DNA of 5,408 bases from an uncultured Micavibrio sp. (GTDB lineage: Bacteria > Pseudomonadota > Alphaproteobacteria > Micavibrionales > UBA1664). The translations under genes were made by a program, and so were the position numbers. The stretch lies in contig CAJXOI010000075.1 in assembly GCA_913057885.1 (NCBI GenBank), forward strand, positions 1 through 5,408, read 5' to 3'. The notes under the pieces are model-generated. The model saw nothing but the letters and a program-made list of their open reading frames with translations. It did not search any database and was not told the DNA's origin. Below, piece after piece: positions 1-5,408 of this stretch (position 1 is the first letter of the stretch; the number at the start of each line of letters is the position of its first letter).

Positions 1-126
1 AAGGAAGTGGCGCGGGGCAATCGCCGTGATGTGAAATCTTATGTTATTGATGTGACCGGATTTAACGAGCGGATGATCCCAACGCCCGGCGACGCGTCCG
101 ACCCATCATGGAGCGGTATGAATTAG
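1..126 (+). CDS. 3' end of an unrecognised protein (partial)
   Basis: A reading frame is open from the first base through 41 codons to a TAG at 124-126. The C-terminal peptide begins [10 protein letters not shown] and ends in a small, polar, Pro/Gly/Ser-rich tail ([15 protein letters not shown]). I do not recognise the family. Its basic and hydrophobic half (about residues 1-26, including [11 protein letters not shown]) could be the last strand and helix of a folded domain, and the tail looks disordered. It converges on rppH, with 45 bases between the two stop codons. It is about 56% GC by hand count, visibly richer than the - strand genes beside it, but over so short a piece this is weak evidence. 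The gene starts outside the window, so neither start nor function can be judged. It is probably real coding sequence given its clean termination just before the hairpin. Confidence 0.55.
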   Translation, partial: KEVARGNRRDVKSYVIDVTGFNERMIPTPGDASDPSWSGMN

Positions 127-169
127 TTTTGGTGATTTGTGTTGTTTCATAAACACTAAATCACCTAAA
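127..169. terminator. Convergent intergenic hairpin (possible bidirectional terminator)
   Basis: An inverted repeat lies between two convergent genes. GGTGATTT (131-138) pairs with AAATCACC (158-165), and GTGTT (139-143) pairs with AACAC (152-156) across one bulged T, leaving a loop of about 8 bases. The flanking TTT (127-129) and AAA (167-169) can extend the stem past one mismatch. The position just after both stop codons suits a shared 3' end. However, neither strand has a U tract after the stem: the T run precedes it on the + strand and the A run follows it on the - strand. It is therefore not a classical intrinsic terminator and may instead be a 3' stabilising hairpin. Confidence 0.5.
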
Positions 170-171
170 TA

Positions 172-648
172 CTAGACCACTAAATCCTTAAATTCTTCGA
201 GGACCTTGAGATAGGTTTCCTTTTTAAAAGGGACAATATCGTCACAGACATTGTCAAAATGCGACCATCGGTAATTCATAAATTCAGGGTGGACACCGTC
301 ATAAAGAGTGATTTCACGTTCCTCACCCGTAAAGCGGAGGGCTACCCATTTTTGTTCCTGGCCTTTATATTTTCCCTGCCATAATTTCCCCAATAAATGA
401 TGCGGTAGGTCATAAGTATAAACAGTATCAGAGATGCGCACCAATTCGGCCTTGTCAGTACCGACCTCCTCGCGCATTTCTCGAAATGCCGCTTGTTCAA
501 TTGTTTCGCCCTCGTTCATGCCACCTTGGGGCATTTGCCATGATCCGGGATTATCCAGCCGCTCACCCACAAAAATTTTCTTATCATCATTGAATAAGAA
601 AATGCCAACGCATGGGCGATAGGGGAGGTCTGAATAATCTGTGCTCAT
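172..648 (-). CDS. rppH: RNA pyrophosphohydrolase, Nudix family
   Basis: This cytoplasmic Nudix hydrolase removes pyrophosphate from the 5' triphosphate end of mRNA, which opens the transcript to RNase E decay; relatives also split diadenosine polyphosphates. The 158-residue length is normal for alphaproteobacterial members. The Nudix box spans residues 42-64, with G42, E48, R56, E57, E60, E61 and G63 all present. Family landmarks before and after it are intact: YRPCVG with R11, GSWQMPQGG at 35-43, GQEQKW at 96-101, EF at 122-123, RW at 127-128 and IVPFKKETY at 138-146. The ATG at 646-648 is preceded by AAGGA at 663-667, a rather long 14-base spacer. It is the last gene of the - strand run, 20 bases after the deacetylase-like gene, and ends in TAG beside the convergent hairpin. 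The identification is firm. Which nucleotide substrate matters most in this organism cannot be read from sequence. Confidence 0.95.
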   Translation of the reverse strand: MSTDYSDLPYRPCVGIFLFNDDKKIFVGERLDNPGSWQMPQGGMNEGETIEQAAFREMREEVGTDKAELVRISDTVYTYDLPHHLLGKLWQGKYKGQEQKWVALRFTGEEREITLYDGVHPEFMNYRWSHFDNVCDDIVPFKKETYLKVLEEFKDLVV

Positions 649-662
649 AAGTTTTTGTATTA

Positions 663-667
663 TCCTT
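663..667 (-). promoter_or_regulatory. Probable ribosome binding site of rppH
   Basis: On the - strand, AAGGA lies in the 20-base gap after the deacetylase-like gene, 14 bases before the rppH ATG. It is the only purine-rich Shine-Dalgarno-like stretch in the gap. The spacer is longer than usual, so translation may be modest or partly coupled to the upstream gene. Confidence 0.4.
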
Positions 668-668
668 T

Positions 669-1646
669 TTATAGTTGGGCTTGCGCAGAAAGCGGCACTA
701 GAGTAATGCCATCATTAGGTAGAGAATTGAGCCATTCCGACAAAATGTCAAGATGTGCAGGCGTGCTCGCACTAATCGTAAGAATATATCGGTTGTCATT
801 CAGGCTAAGTTGGCGGGCGTTATCAAGGATATCCCGAAACATATCAAGCGTTAACAGGTCGTTGATTGCCATATCCGATTCCAGGTAAGGAGCACGATGA
901 TCATCATAAAAATAAAGAGAGGGTTTGAGAATGCCATCAGTGTTGTCGAGTAAACCATACCCTTGTCCAAAAATATCATAGACAATGTCTTCCCATAATT
1001 TTCCTGACCTTTTAATTAAGGCGCGCGCGGGTAAAATTAAACCGGTCAAATAAGTTTTGTCACCTAATTGGTCTTCCAACAAACCCATATTATATTCAAA
1101 GTTATTTGTAGGGGTGAGGGCAAAATTGCCATGATCGTGGTTTACTTCCAATGTTATGGCCGCCATTACCATCCATGTTTCATATCCAAAATCCCATAGC
1201 TTTGTTGCATTTTCGGATTGAGACGACAAATGAGGTGATATGCCAACCGTGACATCGGTAGGCAATTTTTCTATTAAGTGATCGATAAATGATTGCTGTT
1301 GTCCAACATTCATAACTACAACACTCATTAACGGATCGCCATTTGTAATGGCATCAATTTGTTCTCGTGACAAAGGTGATTTGTTACGCGCAAAAAAACG
1401 ATAGCGTTTCGCTTTTTCATTATTGGGATTAATCACGCCCTCTAAATTTTGATCTCTTTCCTCTGGCATTGATTCAACCGCCACGGTTTCAATATCCAAA
1501 TCAGAATCTTCAAATTTTTGGGGCGTTGACGTTGATTGTCCACCGATCAATGTCATCAAGCCAATAACAATCAAACCAAGGGCAATGCCAATGGATAGGC
1601 GGCGAAACAAATCCGCCTTATTCTGAAGATAGGTCAGGCTCATCAC
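669..1646 (-). CDS. Divergent polysaccharide deacetylase family protein (DUF610/YibQ-like), membrane anchored
   Basis: The N-terminus has one hydrophobic segment (about residues 18-35) after a basic stretch (FRR), giving a single-pass anchor or uncleaved signal. An acidic linker follows (about 45-75), then a periplasmic domain (about 104-321). Family landmarks are recognisable though worn: a strand VVVMNVG (109-115), LPTDVTVGISP (128-138), GYE (154-156), DHGNFAL (171-177, where homologues have DPGP-x-x-L), and a C-terminal LVPLSA (316-321) after the helix before it. The acidic and histidine metal-site residues of active deacetylases are not evident: the usual Asp/Gly after the first strand reads MNVGQ, the PMEP motif reads ITLEV, and the late G-x-x-H motif reads TISAST. 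Catalysis therefore looks unlikely, and a cell-wall binding or regulatory role is inferred. The start is a GTG (1644-1646) followed at once by an ATG (1641-1643); either overlaps the ctpA end. Placement after ctpA is typical of Alphaproteobacteria and supports the family call. Confidence 0.8.
   Translation of the reverse strand: MMSLTYLQNKADLFRRLSIGIALGLIVIGLMTLIGGQSTSTPQKFEDSDLDIETVAVESMPEERDQNLEGVINPNNEKAKRYRFFARNKSPLSREQIDAITNGDPLMSVVVMNVGQQQSFIDHLIEKLPTDVTVGISPHLSSQSENATKLWDFGYETWMVMAAITLEVNHDHGNFALTPTNNFEYNMGLLEDQLGDKTYLTGLILPARALIKRSGKLWEDIVYDIFGQGYGLLDNTDGILKPSLYFYDDHRAPYLESDMAINDLLTLDMFRDILDNARQLSLNDNRYILTISASTPAHLDILSEWLNSLPNDGITLVPLSAQAQL
1618..1646 (-). other. ctpA / deacetylase-like gene overlap with tandem GTG-ATG starts
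   Basis: The last codons of ctpA overlap the start of the next gene by 29 bases from the GTG, or 26 from the adjacent ATG, in a different frame. Upstream there is only a weak GA-rich stretch formed by the Glu/Ser codon repeat of the ctpA tail, with no clear Shine-Dalgarno. This suggests translational coupling, with ribosomes ending ctpA feeding the downstream start. Confidence 0.55.
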
Positions 1647-2973
1647 TGCTTGTGCTCTCGCTCTCGGTCTCAGTCATGGTGACAGGCTGATTGCTGTTGT
1701 AAAGGGCAACACCTCGTAACAAGTCAATCGCGCGTAACAGTTGATAGTCTTCTTTGGCTTCGTCACTTAATTGAAGGTGGCTGTCTGTGACCAGATCACT
1801 CTCTTCAACACCGTCGCCATTTGTTAATGCCCCTTGTAAATCAGACTCTTTGATCAATCCGCCATTGTCCAATTCCTCTACACGCGCCAATTCAACAATA
1901 ATATCCGGGACAATACCTTTGGCCTGAATTGATCTGCCCGACGGCGTGTAATAGCGTGCCGTAGTAAGGCGCATTGCGGCAGATTCCGGTAAGGGTATCA
2001 CGGTTTGTACAGATCCTTTTCCGAATGATTTTTCACCCATGACAACCGCGCGTCGATGGTCTTGCAAGGCACCTGCCACAATTTCAGAGGCCGAAGCCGA
2101 CCCCCCGTTAATTAAAACAACCATCGGCAATCCATCGGCTAAATCACCCTTGGTGGCCATATCGCGACGTATGTCTTCTTCCTGTCGTCCACGGGTGGAA
2201 ACAATTTCGCCATAGTTTAAAAAATGGTCTGAAACACCGATTGCTTCGGTCAAGAGGCCTCCTGGATTGTTTCGAAGGTCGATAACAAAACCCAAGAGGT
2301 CTTCGCCAAGTTCTTCTTGAATTTCTTTAACTGCTGTCTCGACACCTGGGGTTGTTTGTTGGTTAAAAGTTGTAATGCGGATATAACCGACATCACCTTC
2401 AATACGATGGCGTACAGATCGAATCTTAATAATATCGCGTTGAATTTTTATTTTAAGCGGTTCGCCGACGTCTTCACGGCGAATGGTCAATTCAATCGTC
2501 GTACCAACACGGCCACGCATGATATCAACGGCTTCTGATAAAGATAGTCCCATAACTGGTTTTCCATCCAAATGAGTAATCAGATCGCCGACCTTTACAC
2601 CCGCTTCATAAGCAGGTGTGTCATCAATTGGCGAAACAACTTTTACAAAGCCGTTTTCCATTGTCACTTCGATCCCTAGACCGCCAAATGTTCCGCGCGT
2701 CTGAACTTTCATGTCGTCATAGCCATCATCGTTTAGGTAAGCCGAATGGGGGTCAAGTCCGGTCAACATGCCGTCAATGGCGTGCTCTACAAGTTCTTTG
2801 TCAGTTAACTCATCAACATAGAGTGCTTTCACCCTCTCAAAAACATCGCCAAAAAGTTTGATGTATTTATATGGGTCTTCATATTCCGCCCCGGCGGTTC
2901 TTTGATCTTGCGCAAAGGCAGGGAAAGAAAGAGACAAAATAAGACAAAGGGCAAGAATGCGAAGTGCGGACAT
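1618..2973 (-). CDS. ctpA: Periplasmic C-terminal processing peptidase, S41 family with PDZ domain
   Basis: This carboxyl-terminal protease of the CtpA/CtpB type cuts periplasmic or secreted proteins near their C-termini; in other bacteria such enzymes control cell-wall hydrolases, lipoproteins or signalling. The protein has 451 residues. A Sec signal peptide spans residues 1-21, with a cleavage motif AFA before Q22. An N-terminal helical domain (about 33-90) contains LDPHSAYL. A PDZ domain covers about 93-170, with FGGLGIEV at 96-103 and the AGV-x-x-GD segment at 124-130. The protease core includes GYIRI (196-200), DLRNNPGG (232-239) and the nucleophile motif GGSASASEI. The Ser-Lys-Gln set fits S294, K319 and Q323, with the CtpB-like spacing of 25 and 4. 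The tail from about 430 is rich in Ser, Thr, Glu and Asp and probably unstructured. It starts 3 bases after the EnvC-like stop, with a weak AGG about 10 bases upstream, so coupling is likely. The family and activity are well supported; the substrate is unknown. Confidence 0.95.
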   Translation of the reverse strand: MSALRILALCLILSLSFPAFAQDQRTAGAEYEDPYKYIKLFGDVFERVKALYVDELTDKELVEHAIDGMLTGLDPHSAYLNDDGYDDMKVQTRGTFGGLGIEVTMENGFVKVVSPIDDTPAYEAGVKVGDLITHLDGKPVMGLSLSEAVDIMRGRVGTTIELTIRREDVGEPLKIKIQRDIIKIRSVRHRIEGDVGYIRITTFNQQTTPGVETAVKEIQEELGEDLLGFVIDLRNNPGGLLTEAIGVSDHFLNYGEIVSTRGRQEEDIRRDMATKGDLADGLPMVVLINGGSASASEIVAGALQDHRRAVVMGEKSFGKGSVQTVIPLPESAAMRLTTARYYTPSGRSIQAKGIVPDIIVELARVEELDNGGLIKESDLQGALTNGDGVEESDLVTDSHLQLSDEAKEDYQLLRAIDLLRGVALYNSNQPVTMTETESESTSSDEPDLSSE

Positions 2974-2976
2974 AAA

Positions 2977-3915
2977 TTATAAACCTGTTATTTTCTGAAT
3001 CGGATCAATATGGCTTTCATTATACCTGAGCTCGTAATAAAGCATAGAGCCGATCGTATTTTTTTTATCACCTTGTTGATGAACTGTGCCAATGGGTTCT
3101 TCGGCCTCAATGTAAAAACCATTTTCGACGAATAGCCGGCCAAACCCCCTTAAAATAGAGATATAGTTTTCAGGGTGTTGAATCACAATGATTTTTCCCA
3201 AATTTTGAAAATCGCCGGCAAAGGCTACGACTCCTTGCGCTGGGGCAGTGACAAGAGCATTTTCCGATGTGTTTATCGAAATCCCTTTTCCTTGTTGTTT
3301 TATGACACCAGACACAGGCATGGAAAATAACAGGGGTTGATTCAAAATGGTTTGAGGTAATTTAGTGTTTGTAAGGTCATAAAGCAGATTATTGAGAGAG
3401 TCATAATCTTGTTGAATAATTTTATAGGATGCTTCGATTTGCGCCTCATCATATTGTTCTGCAATTTTTTGGAGCAGGCTATCAATCTCCGCCTTCAGAT
3501 CCTCCTGACGATTTAAATAATTGGCAATCTGTTTTTGTGTGGATTGTAGTTTATTCATTTCCTTCTCAAAAGAATCAAGAGAGACAGAAAATGTTTTATA
3601 TAAATACTGGTGGCGTCTATAGCTGTAGTAATTATCTTGAAAGCTTTGGTCGGATAGTAAAAATGTGAGCGACATTTTTGATTGCTCCATCCGACGCAGG
3701 CGATGAAGTGTCTGTGTGGCCTGAAAAAGGTCGCCGCGTATTTTGATTTCAAGCGTTTCCATCTGTGTAGCCAAATCATCAATTTGTTGTCGCAATTGGT
3801 TATTTTGTTCCTCGGCTGCGCGAATAGACCGCGTTAAACTGCGCAAATCATCAACGCGACTAGCGAGTGAATAAGACGGCCATAAAATGAGTACGCACAA
3901 AAAAAGAAAACGCAT
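2977..3915 (-). CDS. envC: EnvC-like murein hydrolase activator, coiled coil plus degenerate LytM (M23) domain
   Basis: In the best-known system, EnvC uses a coiled coil to join the FtsEX division complex and a degenerate LytM domain to switch on amidases that split septal peptidoglycan. This 312-residue protein shows the same plan. A signal peptide covers about residues 1-18 (hydrophobic core FLFLCVLIL, then SLA). A long Gln/Glu/Leu-rich coiled coil runs from about 20 to 180, broken near 82-110 by a Tyr-rich stretch. A LytM domain spans about 197-310: MPVSGVI (199-205), APAQGVVAFAG (224-234), LGKIIVIQH (239-247) and YYELRYN (293-299) before IDP (303-305). The zinc ligands of active M23 peptidases are missing: the first His/Asp motif reads GKGISINT, and the H-x-H motif reads YYE. 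That matches an activator rather than a hydrolase. It lies 20 bases after rlmH and 3 before ctpA. I see no clear Shine-Dalgarno ahead of its ATG. It is shorter than E. coli EnvC, mostly in the coiled coil. Confidence 0.85.
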   Translation of the reverse strand: MRFLFLCVLILWPSYSLASRVDDLRSLTRSIRAAEEQNNQLRQQIDDLATQMETLEIKIRGDLFQATQTLHRLRRMEQSKMSLTFLLSDQSFQDNYYSYRRHQYLYKTFSVSLDSFEKEMNKLQSTQKQIANYLNRQEDLKAEIDSLLQKIAEQYDEAQIEASYKIIQQDYDSLNNLLYDLTNTKLPQTILNQPLLFSMPVSGVIKQQGKGISINTSENALVTAPAQGVVAFAGDFQNLGKIIVIQHPENYISILRGFGRLFVENGFYIEAEEPIGTVHQQGDKKNTIGSMLYYELRYNESHIDPIQKITGL

Positions 3916-3935
3916 ATTTTATCTATAACGTTTAT

Positions 3936-4412
3936 TCAATATTTGTGGTAGGGGTGTCCGGAACGAATTTGATATGCACGATAAATCTGTTCTAAAAGCA
4001 TGACTGCAATCAGGCGATGGGGCCAGACCATCTCGCCAAAAGACAATTTAAAATCCACCTTATCCAAAACTGTTTGTCCTAAACCATAGGCTCCGCCGAT
4101 GATGTAACAAAAGGATGAAAAGCCCTGCAGCTCCATTTTGTCTAGTTGCTTTGATAATGCTGTAGAGGAGAGTTTCTGACCGCGTTCATCCAGTGCTATT
4201 AACGCCGTGTTCTTTGGTAATTTCTCAATTTGTTTTAAAACGGATTCGGCCTGTTTTTGCTTAATCACATCGCCTGTATCTTTGGACTTCGTTTTTATAG
4301 CACATTCAATTATTTGAATATCATCTTGAATACGTTTGATATAATCATCGCATAAAGATTTGATAACCGTATCCTTATTGAGCGAGGAAGGGCATAAAAT
4401 TGTAATGGCCAT
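3936..4412 (-). CDS. rlmH: 23S rRNA pseudouridine-1915 N3-methyltransferase
   Basis: RlmH is a small SPOUT-class enzyme that uses S-adenosylmethionine to methylate N3 of pseudouridine 1915 in helix 69 of 23S rRNA, acting on the assembled 70S ribosome. The 158-residue length equals the usual size. Diagnostic pieces are in order: ALDERG (73-78), the S-adenosylmethionine-binding loop YIIGGAYG (103-110), WPHRL (130-134), LLEQIYRAYQI (139-149) and the C-terminal HPYH (153-156), which contributes to the active site. The first 65 residues are more divergent and lysine-rich. It starts 2 bases after the rsfS stop with no visible ribosome binding site, so translation is probably coupled to rsfS. The rsfS-rlmH pairing is widespread in bacteria and supports the call. 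No key residue appears to be missing. Confidence 0.95.
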   Translation of the reverse strand: MAITILCPSSLNKDTVIKSLCDDYIKRIQDDIQIIECAIKTKSKDTGDVIKQKQAESVLKQIEKLPKNTALIALDERGQKLSSTALSKQLDKMELQGFSSFCYIIGGAYGLGQTVLDKVDFKLSFGEMVWPHRLIAVMLLEQIYRAYQIRSGHPYHKY

Positions 4413-4414
4413 GA

Positions 4415-4801
4415 TTAGGCATCAAGCGTTTGCAATTCGCGCTTCGCTTGATATTGTTCTAAAAACTCAGGATCGCACCAAATTTTTTCAATATTATAGA
4501 AATCGCGAACTTCAGGACGGAAAAGGTGAATAATTACATCGCCAGAATCACCTAAAACCCAATCACCATTGTCTTTACCATCGAATTTGATTTTTGTGAA
4601 ACCGTTCTTCGCCAATGTTTCGGTTATGTTGTTCGATAAACCAACAACGTGCCTTGCGGACCGGCCCGAGGCAATAATCATGTAATCAGCGATGGGTGAT
4701 TTCCCTTGAAGGGGAATTGTGACAATATCTTCGGCCTTATTTTCGTCCAGTGCCTCTAATATCAGATCCCGTAAAATTTCGGGCGTATTTTTTTTACTCA
4801 T
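4415..4801 (-). CDS. rsfS: Ribosomal silencing factor RsfS (RsfA/Iojap family)
   Basis: RsfS binds ribosomal protein uL14 on the 50S subunit and blocks joining to the 30S, lowering translation in stationary phase or starvation. The protein has 128 residues, a normal length. The single domain runs from about residue 8 to 110. Typical motifs are KSPIADYMIIASG (34-46), SARHV (48-52), WVLGD (81-85, where many homologues have WVLID), GDVIIHLF (87-94), VRDFYNIEKIW (98-108). A short polar tail follows. The ATG follows AAGGAG at 4816-4821 by 14 bases. The gene sits 26 bases after nadD and 2 before rlmH, the common nadD-rsfS-rlmH arrangement. The family assignment is firm. Confidence 0.95.
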   Translation of the reverse strand: MSKKNTPEILRDLILEALDENKAEDIVTIPLQGKSPIADYMIIASGRSARHVVGLSNNITETLAKNGFTKIKFDGKDNGDWVLGDSGDVIIHLFRPEVRDFYNIEKIWCDPEFLEQYQAKRELQTLDA

Positions 4802-4814
4802 TCGGTAAAGTTTT

Positions 4815-4821
4815 TCTCCTT
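4815..4821 (-). promoter_or_regulatory. Ribosome binding site of rsfS
   Basis: On the - strand, AAGGAGA lies in the 26-base gap between nadD and rsfS. It is the strongest Shine-Dalgarno match seen in the window, ending 13-14 bases before the ATG. It supports that start, although the spacer is long. Confidence 0.6.
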
Positions 4822-4827
4822 GTGTTT

Positions 4828-5367
4828 TTAGTATACCCCAGATTTTAAAAATCGTGCAATCTTATTCTGCCGCAATGCAGTAGATGAAATATTGCGTGTT
4901 TTTCCTCTCAGTGTCCATTTAACATTTTTCTTACCGCGGTAAAGGCGGACTATATTGGCATTCATCACCATATGGTTTGGCGGACGATTGAAAAAAATAA
5001 AGGGTATGCGGCGCAGCAAAAGAGGCCAATGATCCCAACGATGAAAAATACGGGCGTTATCCATACCGGCAATCCAAGTAAATCTTGTTCTCGGAAAATG
5101 TTTTTGTAATTCCAAAACGGTTTGGTAACTATAACATGTGTTGAAACGATTTTCGATGTCGGTGACAACCATCTTGGGGTGTCTGACATAACGGCGTGTC
5201 ATTGCTATGCGTTTGGTGAAATTATTTGATTTTGATTTGAGCGGGTTTTGTGGGGAAACCATCCACCAAATGGCATGGAATTTATGTTGGCGCAACGCCG
5301 TTAAGGCAATATGCATATGGCCTTTATGGGGGGGGTTAAATGACCCTCCCAAAAGACCGACACGCAT
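4828..5367 (-). CDS. nadD: Nicotinate-nucleotide adenylyltransferase
   Basis: NadD joins nicotinate mononucleotide with ATP to give deamido-NAD, the shared late step of de novo and salvage NAD synthesis in the cytoplasm. From this Met the protein has 179 residues. The nucleotidyltransferase signature is complete: GGSFNPPHKGH at 7-17 (the G-x-F-x-P-x-H-x-G-H motif) and ISST at 160-163, which binds the ATP phosphates. WWMVSPQNPLK (34-44), IAGMDN (99-104) and FHRWDHW (108-114) are NadD-specific. The segment at 79-83 reads YSYQT, where many NadD proteins have an Asp before the Thr. Stop is TAA at 4828-4830. The start is uncertain: the frame stays open upstream to the window edge at 5408, and many alphaproteobacterial homologues carry extra residues before this glycine-Met position, so the true start may lie outside. 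A weak GGA 5 bases before the ATG permits this start. The gene is the most upstream visible member of the run. Confidence 0.93.
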   Translation of the reverse strand: MRVGLLGGSFNPPHKGHMHIALTALRQHKFHAIWWMVSPQNPLKSKSNNFTKRIAMTRRYVRHPKMVVTDIENRFNTCYSYQTVLELQKHFPRTRFTWIAGMDNARIFHRWDHWPLLLRRIPFIFFNRPPNHMVMNANIVRLYRGKKNVKWTLRGKTRNISSTALRQNKIARFLKSGVY

Positions 5368-5408
5368 ACCATTCCATCGGCGAGACGCAAGACGATGGGG
5401 AGAAGGCT

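Noticed and set aside
434..888. Two + strand open frames opposite rppH and the deacetylase-like gene
   Set aside because: They lie antisense to well-supported genes, their translations show no domain character, and no Shine-Dalgarno or neighbour context supports them.
2317..2861. Two + strand open frames opposite ctpA
   Set aside because: They are shadows of the protease coding sequence, whose motifs on the - strand are unmistakable.
2974..2976. Separate promoters in the gaps between the - strand genes
   Set aside because: Gaps of 2-26 bases leave no room for a full promoter. AT-rich pieces resembling a -10 box are expected by chance at this composition.
3429..3782. Open frames on both strands inside the envC-like gene
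   Set aside because: The translations look like out-of-frame coiled-coil sequence, and the envC-like frame has a signal peptide and a LytM domain spanning the same bases.
4965..5189. A 74-residue - strand open frame inside nadD with a hydrophobic stretch
   Set aside because: It lies wholly within nadD in another frame. The hydrophobic run is explained by out-of-frame reading of NadD codons, and no ribosome binding site is evident.

Overview
The window reads as a piece of an alphaproteobacterial chromosome. The gene order nadD - rsfS - rlmH - envC-like - S41 protease (ctpA) - divergent polysaccharide deacetylase (DUF610/YibQ type) - rppH is a recurrent alphaproteobacterial arrangement, and the NadD and RppH sequences have alphaproteobacterial character, such as the WWMVSPQNPLK stretch in NadD. 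By eye the base composition is moderately AT-rich (roughly 40-45% GC), which suggests a lower-GC lineage, for example a marine or Rhodospirillales-like group. I cannot name a genus.

Layout: bases 1-126 carry the 3' end of an unrecognised gene on the + strand. A 40-odd base convergent gap with a strong hairpin follows. From 172 to the right edge, seven genes lie head to tail on the - strand, transcribed right to left: nadD, rsfS, rlmH, envC-like, ctpA, the deacetylase-like gene, rppH. Intergenic gaps are 26, 2, 20 and 3 bases, then an overlap of 26-29 bases, then 20 bases. This looks like one transcription unit whose promoter lies beyond the right edge. No stretch of 300 bases lacks a gene. 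I see no RNA gene, mobile element, CRISPR array or long repeat.

Functionally the cluster joins three themes. The first is NAD synthesis (NadD). The second is ribosome and RNA housekeeping: RsfS silences the 50S subunit, RlmH methylates 23S rRNA, and RppH starts mRNA decay by removing the 5' pyrophosphate. The third is envelope and septum remodelling: an EnvC-like LytM factor, a periplasmic PDZ protease, and a membrane-anchored deacetylase-fold protein. Two of the three envelope proteins appear to lack catalytic metal ligands, so they are more likely regulators or binding proteins than enzymes. The window is mostly conserved core genome. I found no convincing new system, and the points worth a second look are modest.
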